Assembly: GCA_017464815.1 (NCBI GenBank)
Contig: JAFTYI010000027.1
Coordinates: 19,232-83,231, forward strand
Source of the DNA: Bacteroidaceae bacterium
Lineage (GTDB): Bacteria > Bacteroidota > Bacteroidia > Bacteroidales > Bacteroidaceae
DNA length: 64,000 nt
Direction of reading: 5' to 3'
In this document: positions 8,238-17,302 of the stretch, one piece after another
How the letters are laid out: each line of letters opens with the position of its first letter
Numbering within the stretch: position 1 is the first letter of the stretch
Translations under genes and position numbers: made by a program
The notes under the pieces: generated by a model
Database searches by the model: none
Told to the model about the DNA's origin: nothing
The model's input: the letters and a program-made list of their open reading frames with translations, nothing else

Positions 8238-9347
8238 TTATTCATCAATACTCACCAACTCATACTTTTTCGAGCCAAGGCCTATCTTTTCGGCATGGTC
8301 GATAGTGTGTGTGCCATGGCGTTTCTTGATACGCTCGAGCAAAGGACCATTGTCGTTGCCCTCTTCAGGTTTCACCTGAGTCACAAGGTCGATGCAAGCC
8401 TGGTCGAGAGCCACAGGATCAACCGACGCCAAAATGCCGATATCCTTCAAGAGCGGTGCGGCAGGATAAGCGTTGCAATCACAATCGATGGACATGTTGT
8501 TCATCACATTGATGTAAAGGATGCGCTCGCCATTTCCAAAGTAATAATGAACGGATTGTGCAGCCGCAGCCATCGATTCAAGAAATCCCATCTGATTGCC
8601 GATGTGTCCCCACATTTCGTTCACATTATCAGTCACTCCAGCCGAGTGGATATAAGCCTTGCCGGACGCCGAAGCTACACCGATTGACTGGTTCTTCAAC
8701 ACACCGCCAAAGCCTCCCATCTCGTGTCCCTTGAAATGGGCGAGGTTAATCATGAAGTCGTAATTCTGAAGGTTGGCACCCACGATGTTATGCTTGATGT
8801 GAGTCGTATCCTTCACCGGGATAATCAAGTCGCCGGCCGAATCCATAATATCCACGTTGGCAATGTCGAAGAAGCCATGTTCACGGGCAGCCTCAAGGTG
8901 AGCATCCGTTGTGTTACGACGTCCTCCGTATGCGGCATTACACTCCACAATCGTGCCGTTCACCTTCTGCACCAAGTCCTTGATGAGCTCGGGCTTCAGA
9001 TAGTTACGTTTGTGGTCGGGAGCATGTTGAACCTCCGGCTTCTTGTCGCTCGCCTTCTTGCCTACGGCGGCAAGAGCCTTCTCCATCTCTTCGGCCGACA
9101 TCTGTGCCTGTCCCTTCTTACGACCAGGTTCACCAGTACTTATCTTCACGGCCACACGCCCCGTTGCCGGACGACCAAGCGCCTCGTACACCTTCACCAA
9201 CCCCTCGGGCGAAATATCAGTAGTCATGTACACTTTAGGAGTCTCCAACTCATCCTTGCCATTAGAGTACCCACACAAAATTCCAATCACAAAAGCAACA
9301 CAACCCAGTGCTGCAACAATAAATTTTCTCTTATTCATAGTTTCCAT
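8238..9347 (-). CDS. DUF362 domain-containing membrane-anchored protein
   Basis: A 369-residue protein with an N-terminal membrane helix or uncleaved signal (FIVAALGCVAFVIGILCGY). The DUF362 domain starts with a residue pattern RVAVKISTGEPG and continues through NYDFMINLAHFKGHEMGGFGG and DPVALDQACIDLV. The family is often linked to iron-sulfur proteins, but the usual C-terminal ferredoxin cysteines are not seen. The function is unknown. A second ATG nine bases in (9338) is an equally good start. A -7-like box TATCTTTG is on the minus strand at 9372-9379. Confidence 0.87.
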   Translation of the reverse strand: METMNKRKFIVAALGCVAFVIGILCGYSNGKDELETPKVYMTTDISPEGLVKVYEALGRPATGRVAVKISTGEPGRKKGQAQMSAEEMEKALAAVGKKASDKKPEVQHAPDHKRNYLKPELIKDLVQKVNGTIVECNAAYGGRRNTTDAHLEAAREHGFFDIANVDIMDSAGDLIIPVKDTTHIKHNIVGANLQNYDFMINLAHFKGHEMGGFGGVLKNQSIGVASASGKAYIHSAGVTDNVNEMWGHIGNQMGFLESMAAAAQSVHYYFGNGERILYINVMNNMSIDCDCNAYPAAPLLKDIGILASVDPVALDQACIDLVTQVKPEEGNDNGPLLERIKKRHGTHTIDHAEKIGLGSKKYELVSIDE

Positions 9348-9503
9348 ACTTTATCTTCTGTCTTTGAGCGGCAAAGATAGGGAAAAGTAATGAGAAACCC
9401 CACCTCTTCGTAACTTTTATTCATTTTTTCATCCCACAAACATACGTTTCGCCGATTTTCTCCGTTCTAATGGAGTTATAATTAAAGAAAAATAGAGAGA
9501 GGT

Positions 9504-11921
9504 ATGACCAATCTGCGTGCAACGCTTGCACTTATTCTATTCTATATATGCACCCTCGGAAGTTGGGCACAAGTGGCGGATGATGGCGGACAAAGAACGG
9601 CCGTCATCTACGGCACCATCACCGATGATGAGCACCAACCCATTGAGATTGCCAACGTGAAGGTGGAGGGACAGATGGCCGGCACGGTGAGCGACCTGGA
9701 GGGAAATTACTCGGTGACGGTGCAAAGCGAGGATAGCGTGGTGCTGACCTTCTCGATGATTGGATACCAGACACGCAAGCGCACACTGAAAAAGCCCCAA
9801 GGAAAAGTGCGACTGAACGTGGTGCTTCCCGCCTCGGACTATGCGCTCGAGGGGGTGACTATCAAGGAGATGCGCCGACAGACGGGACAGAACGTTTTCA
9901 TCCAAAGCGAGCAGGCCAAGCTGATGCCTACGGCCACGGGCAATGCAGTGGAAGAGCTGATTGCCACCCAAGCCGGCGTGAGCAGCCACAACGAACTGAG
10001 CTCGCAATACAACGTGCGCGGTGGCAGCTTCGACGAGAACAGCGTCTATGTCAACGGTGTCGAGATATACCGCCCCCTGCTTGTCCGCTCAGGACAACAG
10101 GAGGGACTCAGCTTCATCAACCCCGATATGGTGGAGAGCATCAACTTCTCCTCCGGCGGATTCGAAGCAAAGTACGGCGACAAGATGTCCTCCGTGCTCG
10201 ACATCCAATACAAGCGTCCCAAGAAGTTCGAGGCCACGGCACAAGCAAGTCTGTTAGGCGCAGGAGCCTACGTGGGATTCTCTACCAAGACGTTCAGCAT
10301 GATGAACAGCATCCGCTACAAGACAAACAAGGCACTCGTAGGCACCATGGACACCGAAGCAGAGTATGACCCCAGTTTCACCGATTACCAGACGGCCATC
10401 AGCTGGACACCAAACAAGCGGTGGGAGGTGGGATTTATCGGAAACTTTTCACAAAACAAATACCACTTCATTCCCCAAAACCGCGAGACAAAATTTGGCA
10501 CAATGAACGACGTACGCTCCTTCAAGGTCTACTTCGACGGACAGGAGCGCGACCTCTTCCGCACCTGGTTCGGAGCCTTGAGCGCAACGCGCCACATCAA
10601 TCCCCGAAACAGCATCAGTCTGCAAGCCTCGGCCTTCCACACTAAGGAAGAGGTGACCTTTGACATACAGGGCGAATACTGGCTGGATGCCGAAACGGAG
10701 AACGAAAGTCTGGGCGTCGGCACCTACATGGAGCATGCCCGCAACTACCTGAGCGGAAACATGCAGACATACGCCCTGAAAGGCAAACACGACCTGCTGA
10801 GCGGCCATCGCCTGACATGGGGAACGGAGCTTCGCAAGGAGGCGTTCAAAGAGCGTTCACGCGAATGGGAGATGCGCGACTCAGCCGGCTACTCTCTTCC
10901 CCATCAAAACGACAAGTTAGAACTCATCTACAGCCTCAACCATCCGGAGCAGGAAATCAGCAGTACCCGCATCTCTGCCTACCTGCAGGACACCTACCGC
11001 ATGACCTCTTCCCTTGGCCTGTGGACTCTCAACGCCGGCCTCCGTGCCGCCTGGTGGAGTTGGAATAAAGAGCTGATTGTCAATCCACGAGCCAGCCTCG
11101 GCCTCGTCCCCGCCTTCAACGACGACTTCACCTTCCGTTTCGCCACTGGGCTCTATTATCAAGCACCTTTTTATAAGGAATTCCGCGACACCACCACCGT
11201 CGACGGAGTGACCACCGTGACGTTGAACAAGGACATCAAGTCGCAGCGCTCCATCCACTTTGTCCTCGCTGGCGACTACAAGTTCCGCATGCTCGACCGC
11301 AACTTCAAGTTCACCGCCGAGGTATATTACAAACTGCTCTCCAACCTCGTCCCCTACAACGTCGACAACGTGCGCATCAGCTACTACGGCGAAAACCTCT
11401 CCCGCGGATACGCCACCGGTATCGACCTCAAACTCTTCGGCGAGTTTGTCCCTGGCACCGATTCGTGGATTACCTGCTCCATCATGCAGACCGAAGAGAA
11501 AATCCACGGCCAGTGGCTACCCCGCCCCACTGACCAACGACTGAACCTCTCGCTCTTCTTCACCGACTATTTTCCCAATACCGACCGTTGGAAGATGAGC
11601 CTGCGTGCCAACTATGCCGACGGACTCCCCTTCGGACCACCACATAGCGGACGCGAGTCGCACATCTTTCGCGCACCGGCCTACAAGCGGGTCGACATAG
11701 GTATGTCCTACCGCCTTCTCAACAACGAAGAGCGTGACCACCGCACCGGCCTCGCCCAACACTTCCGCAACATTTGGTTGGGCGTGGATGCACTCAACCT
11801 CTTCGATTTCAAGAACATCAACTCCTACTACTGGATTACCGACGTCAACGGCCACCAGTCAGCCATCCCCAACTACCTGACGGGACGCCAGTTTAACCTT
11901 CGCGTGCTGTGTGAGTTCTGA
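9504..11921 (+). CDS. TonB-dependent outer-membrane receptor
   Basis: An 805-residue outer-membrane beta-barrel. A signal peptide ends near residue 22 (GSWAQ). Residues about 32-115 are a carboxypeptidase-D regulatory-like domain (VIYGTITDDEHQPIEIANVKV). The plug domain follows, with NVFIQSEQAKLMPTATGNAVEELIATQ and YNVRGGSFDENSVYVNGVEIY. The barrel ends in the classic aromatic C-terminus (VLCEF). No SusD neighbour exists, so it is a stand-alone transporter rather than a polysaccharide-utilisation SusC. The ligand is unknown. It is convergent with the NusG-WG gene. Confidence 0.93.
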   Translation: MTNLRATLALILFYICTLGSWAQVADDGGQRTAVIYGTITDDEHQPIEIANVKVEGQMAGTVSDLEGNYSVTVQSEDSVVLTFSMIGYQTRKRTLKKPQGKVRLNVVLPASDYALEGVTIKEMRRQTGQNVFIQSEQAKLMPTATGNAVEELIATQAGVSSHNELSSQYNVRGGSFDENSVYVNGVEIYRPLLVRSGQQEGLSFINPDMVESINFSSGGFEAKYGDKMSSVLDIQYKRPKKFEATAQASLLGAGAYVGFSTKTFSMMNSIRYKTNKALVGTMDTEAEYDPSFTDYQTAISWTPNKRWEVGFIGNFSQNKYHFIPQNRETKFGTMNDVRSFKVYFDGQERDLFRTWFGALSATRHINPRNSISLQASAFHTKEEVTFDIQGEYWLDAETENESLGVGTYMEHARNYLSGNMQTYALKGKHDLLSGHRLTWGTELRKEAFKERSREWEMRDSAGYSLPHQNDKLELIYSLNHPEQEISSTRISAYLQDTYRMTSSLGLWTLNAGLRAAWWSWNKELIVNPRASLGLVPAFNDDFTFRFATGLYYQAPFYKEFRDTTTVDGVTTVTLNKDIKSQRSIHFVLAGDYKFRMLDRNFKFTAEVYYKLLSNLVPYNVDNVRISYYGENLSRGYATGIDLKLFGEFVPGTDSWITCSIMQTEEKIHGQWLPRPTDQRLNLSLFFTDYFPNTDRWKMSLRANYADGLPFGPPHSGRESHIFRAPAYKRVDIGMSYRLLNNEERDHRTGLAQHFRNIWLGVDALNLFDFKNINSYYWITDVNGHQSAIPNYLTGRQFNLRVLCEF

Positions 11922-11945
11922 TATGGTGACTTACCTAAAGTAGAA

Positions 11946-11974
11946 AAGCCACGAAGTATAACTCTTCGCAGCTT
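11946..11974. terminator. Possible bidirectional hairpin terminator
   Basis: AAGC-CA-CGAAG pairs with CTTCG-CA-GCTT across a seven-base loop, between two convergent genes. There is no strong T run, so this is tentative. Confidence 0.35.
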
Positions 11975-12004
11975 ATTCTAACATTACGATTGGCAAACTG
12001 AGTA

Positions 12005-13252
12005 CTAATTTACCCGTTTCCCTTTGCTATTAATGATTATCCCCTGAGGATGACACAAATACAAGTCTTTTGCCACAGCCTCAATCCATTCATAATCTGG
12101 CGGCGTAATGCGTCTACCACTTTTGTCCATCAAACCATAATAATCAGCATTGCCACACCTAACCATATACATCTGACAATCAGCCACGGCATGTATCATG
12201 CATTCATCAAAGCCATCATTCGATTCGTATGGACGCAACTCCATTGTCGGATAGCTCATAATCGATATTTCATCAATCACAAAATTAACAAGCACATTTC
12301 CGTCATAATCAAACCGCTTGGCCGTATGATTCTTGTAACAAACTTCTACGACATCTTCCGTCACAGCAATCTTTACCTTATCCGTAGCAAACAGAGTATC
12401 TAGCTCTGCCGAGAACAAACCGAAAGAATCCCCCTTCCGAACCTTCCACAAACCGTAGCAATTCCAAATCCAGTCATACTCAGGAAGAATCGCCCAATTA
12501 CCTTGCCGATCAATCAGTCCCACTTTTTCATCAGATGAATTTTTCACCTCACAATACCCATTCTTAAAAGCATATATTGGCTCTTCGCCCACCACTTCAA
12601 AATCCCTATCTATCACCACCTGTCCCGAATGGTCAATAAACAGCAATTCCCCATCCTTCTCCACCGCTGCAATCCTTTCCAAATTTATTTTCTCTACACT
12701 CACGCAAGCATATCCCAATCCTTCTATGCGGATAGCTACGACTGGTTTGTTCTCTTCTATTTGGCTCAACTCCCCTTCAAGGCCCTTCATGGGTCCCCTA
12801 ACGATACGGACCTTATCACCAATCTTCAGATTATTCACAATCGACACTTTTGCATCTGCATTATCCAAAAGAAATTTGAGCCTTTCAATCTGTTCATCAG
12901 GAATAGGCGTCGCCAACTCTTTTACCCCAGGATAGGTAACAAACTTATGAATAAAAGAGTGTCTACGAAAATCGTCCTCTTCAGTTTTAGCAAGCCGCAC
13001 AAATACAATCATTGGAATTACAACCCTCTCGATATTCTTTCTTCGGTCGCTCCATTGATGTACCTCCTTCTGGACTGGAACATAATTTTTAATTCCGAGT
13101 TTATCTAATTTGGCTGCTACCTTTTTCTCACAATTCATCTGAACAATGGCTGCCAACCAACGTTTTGGACACGCTTCGCGGTCGCTTGTCCCATTGACAA
13201 ACGATTTTTCAAGACTAGAATCAACTTCCATGCAATTGTTTTCCATGTCCAT
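12005..13252 (-). CDS. UpxY/NusG-like transcription antiterminator fused to WG repeats
   Basis: A 415-residue two-part protein. The first part has a NusG N-terminal (NGN) domain (KRWLAAIVQMNCEKKVAAKL, then GIKNYVPVQKEV and VVIPMIVFVRL) and a KOW domain (LKIGDKVRIVRGPMKGLEGEL), as in Bacteroides UpxY, RfaH and LoaP. The second half holds WG/KWG-type repeats (FKNGYCEVKNSSDEKVGLIDRQG; YGLWKVRKGDSFGLFS; YYGLMDKSGRRITPP). Known UpxY proteins are about 170-200 residues, so the WG half is an addition. ATG 13252 is chosen since an upstream extension would need TTG. It is not followed by capsule genes. A role as specialised elongation factor is inferred. Confidence 0.85.
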   Translation of the reverse strand: MDMENNCMEVDSSLEKSFVNGTSDREACPKRWLAAIVQMNCEKKVAAKLDKLGIKNYVPVQKEVHQWSDRRKNIERVVIPMIVFVRLAKTEEDDFRRHSFIHKFVTYPGVKELATPIPDEQIERLKFLLDNADAKVSIVNNLKIGDKVRIVRGPMKGLEGELSQIEENKPVVAIRIEGLGYACVSVEKINLERIAAVEKDGELLFIDHSGQVVIDRDFEVVGEEPIYAFKNGYCEVKNSSDEKVGLIDRQGNWAILPEYDWIWNCYGLWKVRKGDSFGLFSAELDTLFATDKVKIAVTEDVVEVCYKNHTAKRFDYDGNVLVNFVIDEISIMSYPTMELRPYESNDGFDECMIHAVADCQMYMVRCGNADYYGLMDKSGRRITPPDYEWIEAVAKDLYLCHPQGIIINSKGKRVN

Positions 13253-13389
13253 TTCTCTCTCACTCAAATGGGTACCCTGTCCCAATTTACGCGAATGATG
13301 CTCCAAAATTATTATTTTTAATTTAATACACCAAACATTTTTTAAGGAATTAATGGAAACATGTTATAAAACATAAAAATAGACACAAA

Positions 13390-13545
13390 CACCCTGTGAA
13401 GGGAGCATCCAGATGCACCCTTCACAGTATCTACGTGTGTATCAATGGATTAGCGAAGATCGGTGTGAAGGGTGCGAAGATTAGCCTTCACCGTATTTTG
13501 CTATGCGTCAGTGGATTGGAAGGGGTGTGAAGGCTGTGAAGGATG
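13390..13545 (-). repeat. CCTTCACAGCCTTCACA dispersed repeat, copy 1
   Basis: Read on the minus strand it starts CCTTCACAGCCTTCACA, then CCACTGAC, and later CACCCTTCACA more than once. The same order of blocks occurs on the plus strand at 38134-38222. Confidence 0.7.
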
Positions 13546-13731
13546 TTTTTAGAATAAGGATTAGAACTGTTAATTCGGTTTGGGGAAGTGTAAAGACTTC
13601 CAGTAGGAAGTCTAAAAGAAGTGTCTACCAATATCGTTAATGAAACAGAAAACGTCTACTGAAATCAGGAAAAGACACAGGAAAAGACACAAGGTTGTCG
13701 CATTCTCTTCAACCATACAACTTCAATGGGA

Positions 13732-13797
13732 AAGTATCTTAGGATAAATCAGCAAGTATCTTAGGATAAATCGGCAAGTATCTTAGGATACTTTGCC
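13732..13797 (+). repeat. 22-bp tandem repeat, three units
   Basis: Units start at 13732, 13754 and 13776. The first two differ by one base (AAGTATCTTAGGATAAATCRGC); the third diverges in its last third. The period equals that of the array at 4741. Confidence 0.9.
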
Positions 13798-13803
13798 TTT
13801 TAT

Positions 13804-13867
13804 CGTAAGATACGAACGATGAGTGCGAAAGATTTAAATCTTCAGCGCTCATCGTCCGTATCTTACG
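13804..13867. repeat. 64-base palindrome with 20-bp outer arms
   Basis: Outer arms 13804-13823 and 13848-13867 pair at 19 of 20 positions (CGTAAGATACGNACGATGAG). The centre AAAGATTTAAATCTT is itself palindromic. Related GAAGAT/CCGTATCTTC sequence lies at 37956-38046. Confidence 0.8.
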
Positions 13868-13961
13868 ACGCGATTGAATATACGACGTGAGACATAACAC
13901 TATAGAGGATTCTCATGCATACTATAGAGCTTCACGGCGTAAACTATATAGTATCACGGCA

Positions 13962-15254
13962 TCACTTCACCACCAGCGTGCCGCCCGTGCGGTTGTCGGT
14001 GCCTTTGACCACGAGGGGGGTGGCATCGGTGCTTGCCACGGTGAGGGTGATGGTGCCATCGGTCTGAGTGAAATCACGGTCGGCACGGATGCCTACGCAG
14101 TCGGTGCCGTCGGCGGCATAGGTCTTGCCGCTGATGTTCATGTCTACGGTTGTACCACGGAAATGGAGGAAACCGCCGTTGAGGACGGTGTCGGTGGTCT
14201 TGCTGCACCGCTTGGCACGGATGCCTTTGCATCCGTCGGCTTTGACATCCATCCGGATATGTCCGCCATCGAAATAGGCGGTGTGATTGGTGCGGATGCC
14301 TTCGCTGAGCGGACTGTTGACGGTGATGTTGACGTCACCATCGGTCATGTAGATGATGCTGTCGCACTTCAAGCCGGTGCCATCGGTGGCCGATACGTTG
14401 AGGTTGAGCACACCGCCCTTGATAATCATGCAACCGTAGTCGTCGGCATCAATGCAGTCGCTGCCGGCATTGTTCACGGTGATGATGCCGCCGTTTATCT
14501 GGAAGTGGCTGTTGTCGTCGTTCTGTTTTCCCTTGCCGCAATGGATGCCGTCGCTGACGGCTCCCAAGATGTTCACCACGCCGGTGGATTTCTTGAATTG
14601 CAGATACTCCTTGGCACAGATGGCATGCTTGGTGTTGCCGGTGACGTTGAGCGTGCCGCCACCCTCGAACTCGGGATGTCCCTCGGTGTAGAATGCGCCT
14701 TTGTGAGTGCCATTCTTTCCGTCGGCCAGGGTGTTGACCGTGCCCTCCTTGAGGATGACTCCGATGCGTTTGCCACACTCTACGTCGATGGCCGGCCCAT
14801 TGGGATTGGTCAGGGTGAGGCCTGCCAACTCCACAGTGAGTTTGTAGTCACCATTGATGATGAGCGAACCATTGTCAGAAGTTCCTGAAACGGAGTAGAG
14901 ATACTCCTCGGAGAGGGTGGTCGAGGTCAGTGTGACCACGGCTCCATTGATGCTGTAGGTCACTCCCTTGACATTGGCCGTCATGCTGACTGTGGCAGAG
15001 GTGCCATTGAACAGGATGTCAATGCGCGGAAACAGCGGTTCGGCAAAGGTGATGGAGTCGATGTCTTCCAACTCGTATGTCCTGTGGTTGCCTATGCTCA
15101 CTTCAAGACCGTCGGCAGAGAAGCGGATGTCGTCCGTAGAAGCGACTTCGTAGACATCGTAATCGAAACCTTCGCACACATAAATCTGCTGCTGTGCCTG
15201 AGCCATTGTGGCAAACAGGGCAAGCGAGAGGATAGAAAGTATCAGTTTTTTCAT
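13962..15254 (-). CDS. Secreted Cthe_2159-like carbohydrate-binding beta-helix protein
   Basis: A 430-residue secreted protein with a signal peptide ending MAQAQQQ. It resembles the Cthe_2159 family (carbohydrate-binding, polygalacturonate-binding beta-helix in the founding member). Repeated strand turns rich in Gly and Asp are visible: GGGTLNVTGNTKHAICAKEY, GVVNILGAVSDGIHCGKG, GGIITVNNAGSDCIDADDYG, DGTGLKCDSIIYMTDGDVNI, SEGIRTNHTAYFDGGHIRMD. It is the last gene of a five-gene minus-strand operon, seven bases after its neighbour. A surface matrix or polymer-binding role is inferred. Confidence 0.82.
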   Translation of the reverse strand: MKKLILSILSLALFATMAQAQQQIYVCEGFDYDVYEVASTDDIRFSADGLEVSIGNHRTYELEDIDSITFAEPLFPRIDILFNGTSATVSMTANVKGVTYSINGAVVTLTSTTLSEEYLYSVSGTSDNGSLIINGDYKLTVELAGLTLTNPNGPAIDVECGKRIGVILKEGTVNTLADGKNGTHKGAFYTEGHPEFEGGGTLNVTGNTKHAICAKEYLQFKKSTGVVNILGAVSDGIHCGKGKQNDDNSHFQINGGIITVNNAGSDCIDADDYGCMIIKGGVLNLNVSATDGTGLKCDSIIYMTDGDVNITVNSPLSEGIRTNHTAYFDGGHIRMDVKADGCKGIRAKRCSKTTDTVLNGGFLHFRGTTVDMNISGKTYAADGTDCVGIRADRDFTQTDGTITLTVASTDATPLVVKGTDNRTGGTLVVK

Positions 15255-15261
15255 ACAGCCG

Positions 15262-15732
15262 TCACTTTTTAATCACCTTAAACGTCAATCCATCAACATT
15301 CACCACATACAATCCGCTGCGAAGTCCGCCAAGGTCAACGGATGAACCGACAAGCTGCCCCTGCATCACCATTGCTCCGGTGGCGTTGTAAACACGCACG
15401 AGGGCGTCCTGTGGTGCATCAAGCTGCAACACCTCGCCCACCCACTTGTAAGAGGGAAGGCTGACATCCGCCGGATTGATGCCGGCAGCCACGGTGGGCG
15501 TGCAGATGTACATCCGGTCGACCGTAGCAATAGGGATATAGGCCGTGGTGCCATCCTTCTTGGTCAGCACCACCTGACCGTTCTGAAATGTCATTTTCTG
15601 CAACGTGGGCACACTCCATGAGAGGGTTTCGCCCGCAGCAGGTTGCACGTACAGGTGGTTGTCTTCGGCCTTCGCCACCATTTGTGTGATGGCCAGTGCC
15701 ATGGAAAGTAACAGTATCTTTTTCATCGTCAT
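15262..15732 (-). CDS. Small secreted protein with C-terminal sorting-like tail
   Basis: A 156-residue protein with a signal peptide (ILLLSMALAITQMVAKAE). The C-terminal 70 residues (VRVYNATGAMVMQGQLVG, LRSGLYVVNVDG, FKVIKK) look like a type IX secretion C-terminal sorting domain. No catalytic motif is seen. It sits in the VTC operon, nine bases from the DUF2490 gene and seven from the beta-helix gene. It may be a surface partner of the beta-helix protein, which itself lacks such a tail. A second ATG six bases downstream is possible. Confidence 0.75.
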   Translation of the reverse strand: MTMKKILLLSMALAITQMVAKAEDNHLYVQPAAGETLSWSVPTLQKMTFQNGQVVLTKKDGTTAYIPIATVDRMYICTPTVAAGINPADVSLPSYKWVGEVLQLDAPQDALVRVYNATGAMVMQGQLVGSSVDLGGLRSGLYVVNVDGLTFKVIKK

Positions 15733-15741
15733 TTGCTCTGG

Positions 15742-16602
15742 TTAGAACTTTATTTTATACCCCATTCCCAGCATGTGACCATTGGGTTCGTCATCGTCGT
15801 CCTCGGTCTGGAAGCGGTAATAAAGGGTGAACTTATGCTTCTTGTTGATGGTGTAGTCGGCTCCCACGGTGTATTTCCATTTGTTGGCCGTGTAGTTGAG
15901 TCCACACCCGTAGTCAACGGCTGCAAAGGGGTTGAGGGGAATGCCCTTGACATTATACTCGACAGTAAACTTCGAACGGAGGACGAAGCGGTCCTTCGCG
16001 TCGACGGACTTCAAGTCGTTTTTCACCTTGTAGTGGCTTCCCTCGACGTCGTCGTCCTCATCATAGCGATACTCCAACTGATTGATTGAATCCTCGCTGC
16101 AATAGTGGTTGTACTGCACTGTTTCCTTCAGTTGGAACGACCAACGCTTTGAGGGGGAATACTCGGCAGAGAGGCCCAACGAAGTGCGGTGGCGATTGCG
16201 CCAATAGCGTTCGTTGACGTTGTATTCGTCGATGCTGATTGTCCCCAGATTCGGATCATTCCAATCAACCGCTTCCACCGTTCCTTTGTACTTCGTCTCC
16301 TCCATCTTCTGATTCCACATATACTCGTAGCCGGCGCTCACTTTCATGTCGAACTTCTTCGTATTGAAGAACTTGTAGGAGAGCTCGCCTCCGAGGACGT
16401 AGCGCTCGATGCGCTGCGAATTATCCTGCGTGCGCAAGTTGCCTTCAACGCTCAATTCCAACTCGGGCAGCAGTTCCTTCTCTGCACCCAGTGAGATGTC
16501 GAGACCAAAGTCGTCGTCCACATCAAAACTTTGTGCCACAGCCACCGCAGAGGTACACACGACGGCCAGTGCCAACATGGTTATTTTCTTTATCATACGC
16601 AT
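15742..16602 (-). CDS. DUF2490 outer-membrane beta-barrel protein
   Basis: A 286-residue predicted outer-membrane barrel. The signal peptide ends SAVAVAQ. Alternating hydrophobic strands rich in Tyr run through the whole sequence and it ends in HMLGMGYKIKF, a barrel-like aromatic end. It matches the DUF2490 family, whose function is unknown. Position in the operon, between a DUF4956 membrane protein and secreted proteins, suggests it helps export or anchor a surface product. Confidence 0.82.
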   Translation of the reverse strand: MRMIKKITMLALAVVCTSAVAVAQSFDVDDDFGLDISLGAEKELLPELELSVEGNLRTQDNSQRIERYVLGGELSYKFFNTKKFDMKVSAGYEYMWNQKMEETKYKGTVEAVDWNDPNLGTISIDEYNVNERYWRNRHRTSLGLSAEYSPSKRWSFQLKETVQYNHYCSEDSINQLEYRYDEDDDVEGSHYKVKNDLKSVDAKDRFVLRSKFTVEYNVKGIPLNPFAAVDYGCGLNYTANKWKYTVGADYTINKKHKFTLYYRFQTEDDDDEPNGHMLGMGYKIKF

Positions 16603-16610
16603 TCCTTATA

Positions 16611-17267
16611 TTATCTACCCGGTTTCGGGAAGTTGAACAAGCCGTTGACAGAGTTCCCTCGGTCGCCCTCGTAGAAGACCTTCACCATGGCGATGTCCTT
16701 CAAAAAGTCCACAGCTCCCACCTCGAAGCGGATGATGGGGAATCCCAAGCGCTTCTCCAAGTCGGCCTTCATTTCGTCGTAATGGTCGGGCGTAATCAGC
16801 TCTATGCGGTCATACTTGACCAATTTCTCTGACACATGCTTGATCCAGGGGATGTCCTCAAACAACCAGATGAAGCAGATGAAGAGACAGTTAGTGAGAA
16901 TCAGCTCGGCATAGGTCAGCGTGACGGCCAAGGCATTGATGACCGACACGGCAATGAGGATGAACAGGTAGGTCATCTCACGCACGGGCATCTGCTCCGT
17001 CCGGTAACGGATAATGCCGAAGATGGCAAAAAGTCCCAAGGCGAAGCCGACCTTAATCTTCACACTTCCCAGCAGGAATATCATGAAGAAGATGCTCAAG
17101 CTGATGAGGGCAAAGGTGAAGTAATAGTCGCGACGCTGGCTCTTGGGATAATAGAGCTTGTGAATGATGAATCCACAGAAAATCAAGTTGATAGCAAGGT
17201 GCAGCAACAACTGTCCCATGCTGGCGGCATCAACCATCGGAGTGTCAAAGAGTTCAAGTTCTTCCAT
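16611..17267 (-). CDS. DUF4956 inner-membrane protein
   Basis: A 218-residue membrane protein with about four or five helices between residues 18 and 140 (LLLHLAINLIFCGFIIH; YYFTFALISLSIFFMIFLLG; FILIAVSVINALAVTL). The conserved family segment FGLFAIFGIIRYRTEQMPVREMTYLF is nearly intact. A cytosolic alpha/beta tail follows. DUF4956 proteins are known to be encoded beside VTC-domain proteins in many phyla. The function is unknown. It lies 35 bases after the VTC gene and eight before DUF2490. Confidence 0.87.
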   Translation of the reverse strand: MEELELFDTPMVDAASMGQLLLHLAINLIFCGFIIHKLYYPKSQRRDYYFTFALISLSIFFMIFLLGSVKIKVGFALGLFAIFGIIRYRTEQMPVREMTYLFILIAVSVINALAVTLTYAELILTNCLFICFIWLFEDIPWIKHVSEKLVKYDRIELITPDHYDEMKADLEKRLGFPIIRFEVGAVDFLKDIAMVKVFYEGDRGNSVNGLFNFPKPGR

Positions 17268-17302
17268 AGGAATTATTTAATTATGAATTATTAATTATCT
17301 GT

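Larger units (their letters stand above)
13253..13961. other. Repeat-rich intergenic stretch
   Basis: About 700 bases without a supported gene. It holds the upstream region of the NusG-WG gene, a CTTCACAG-type repeat (13390-13545), a 22-bp tandem triplet (13732-13797) and a 64-base palindrome (13804-13867). Confidence 0.7.
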
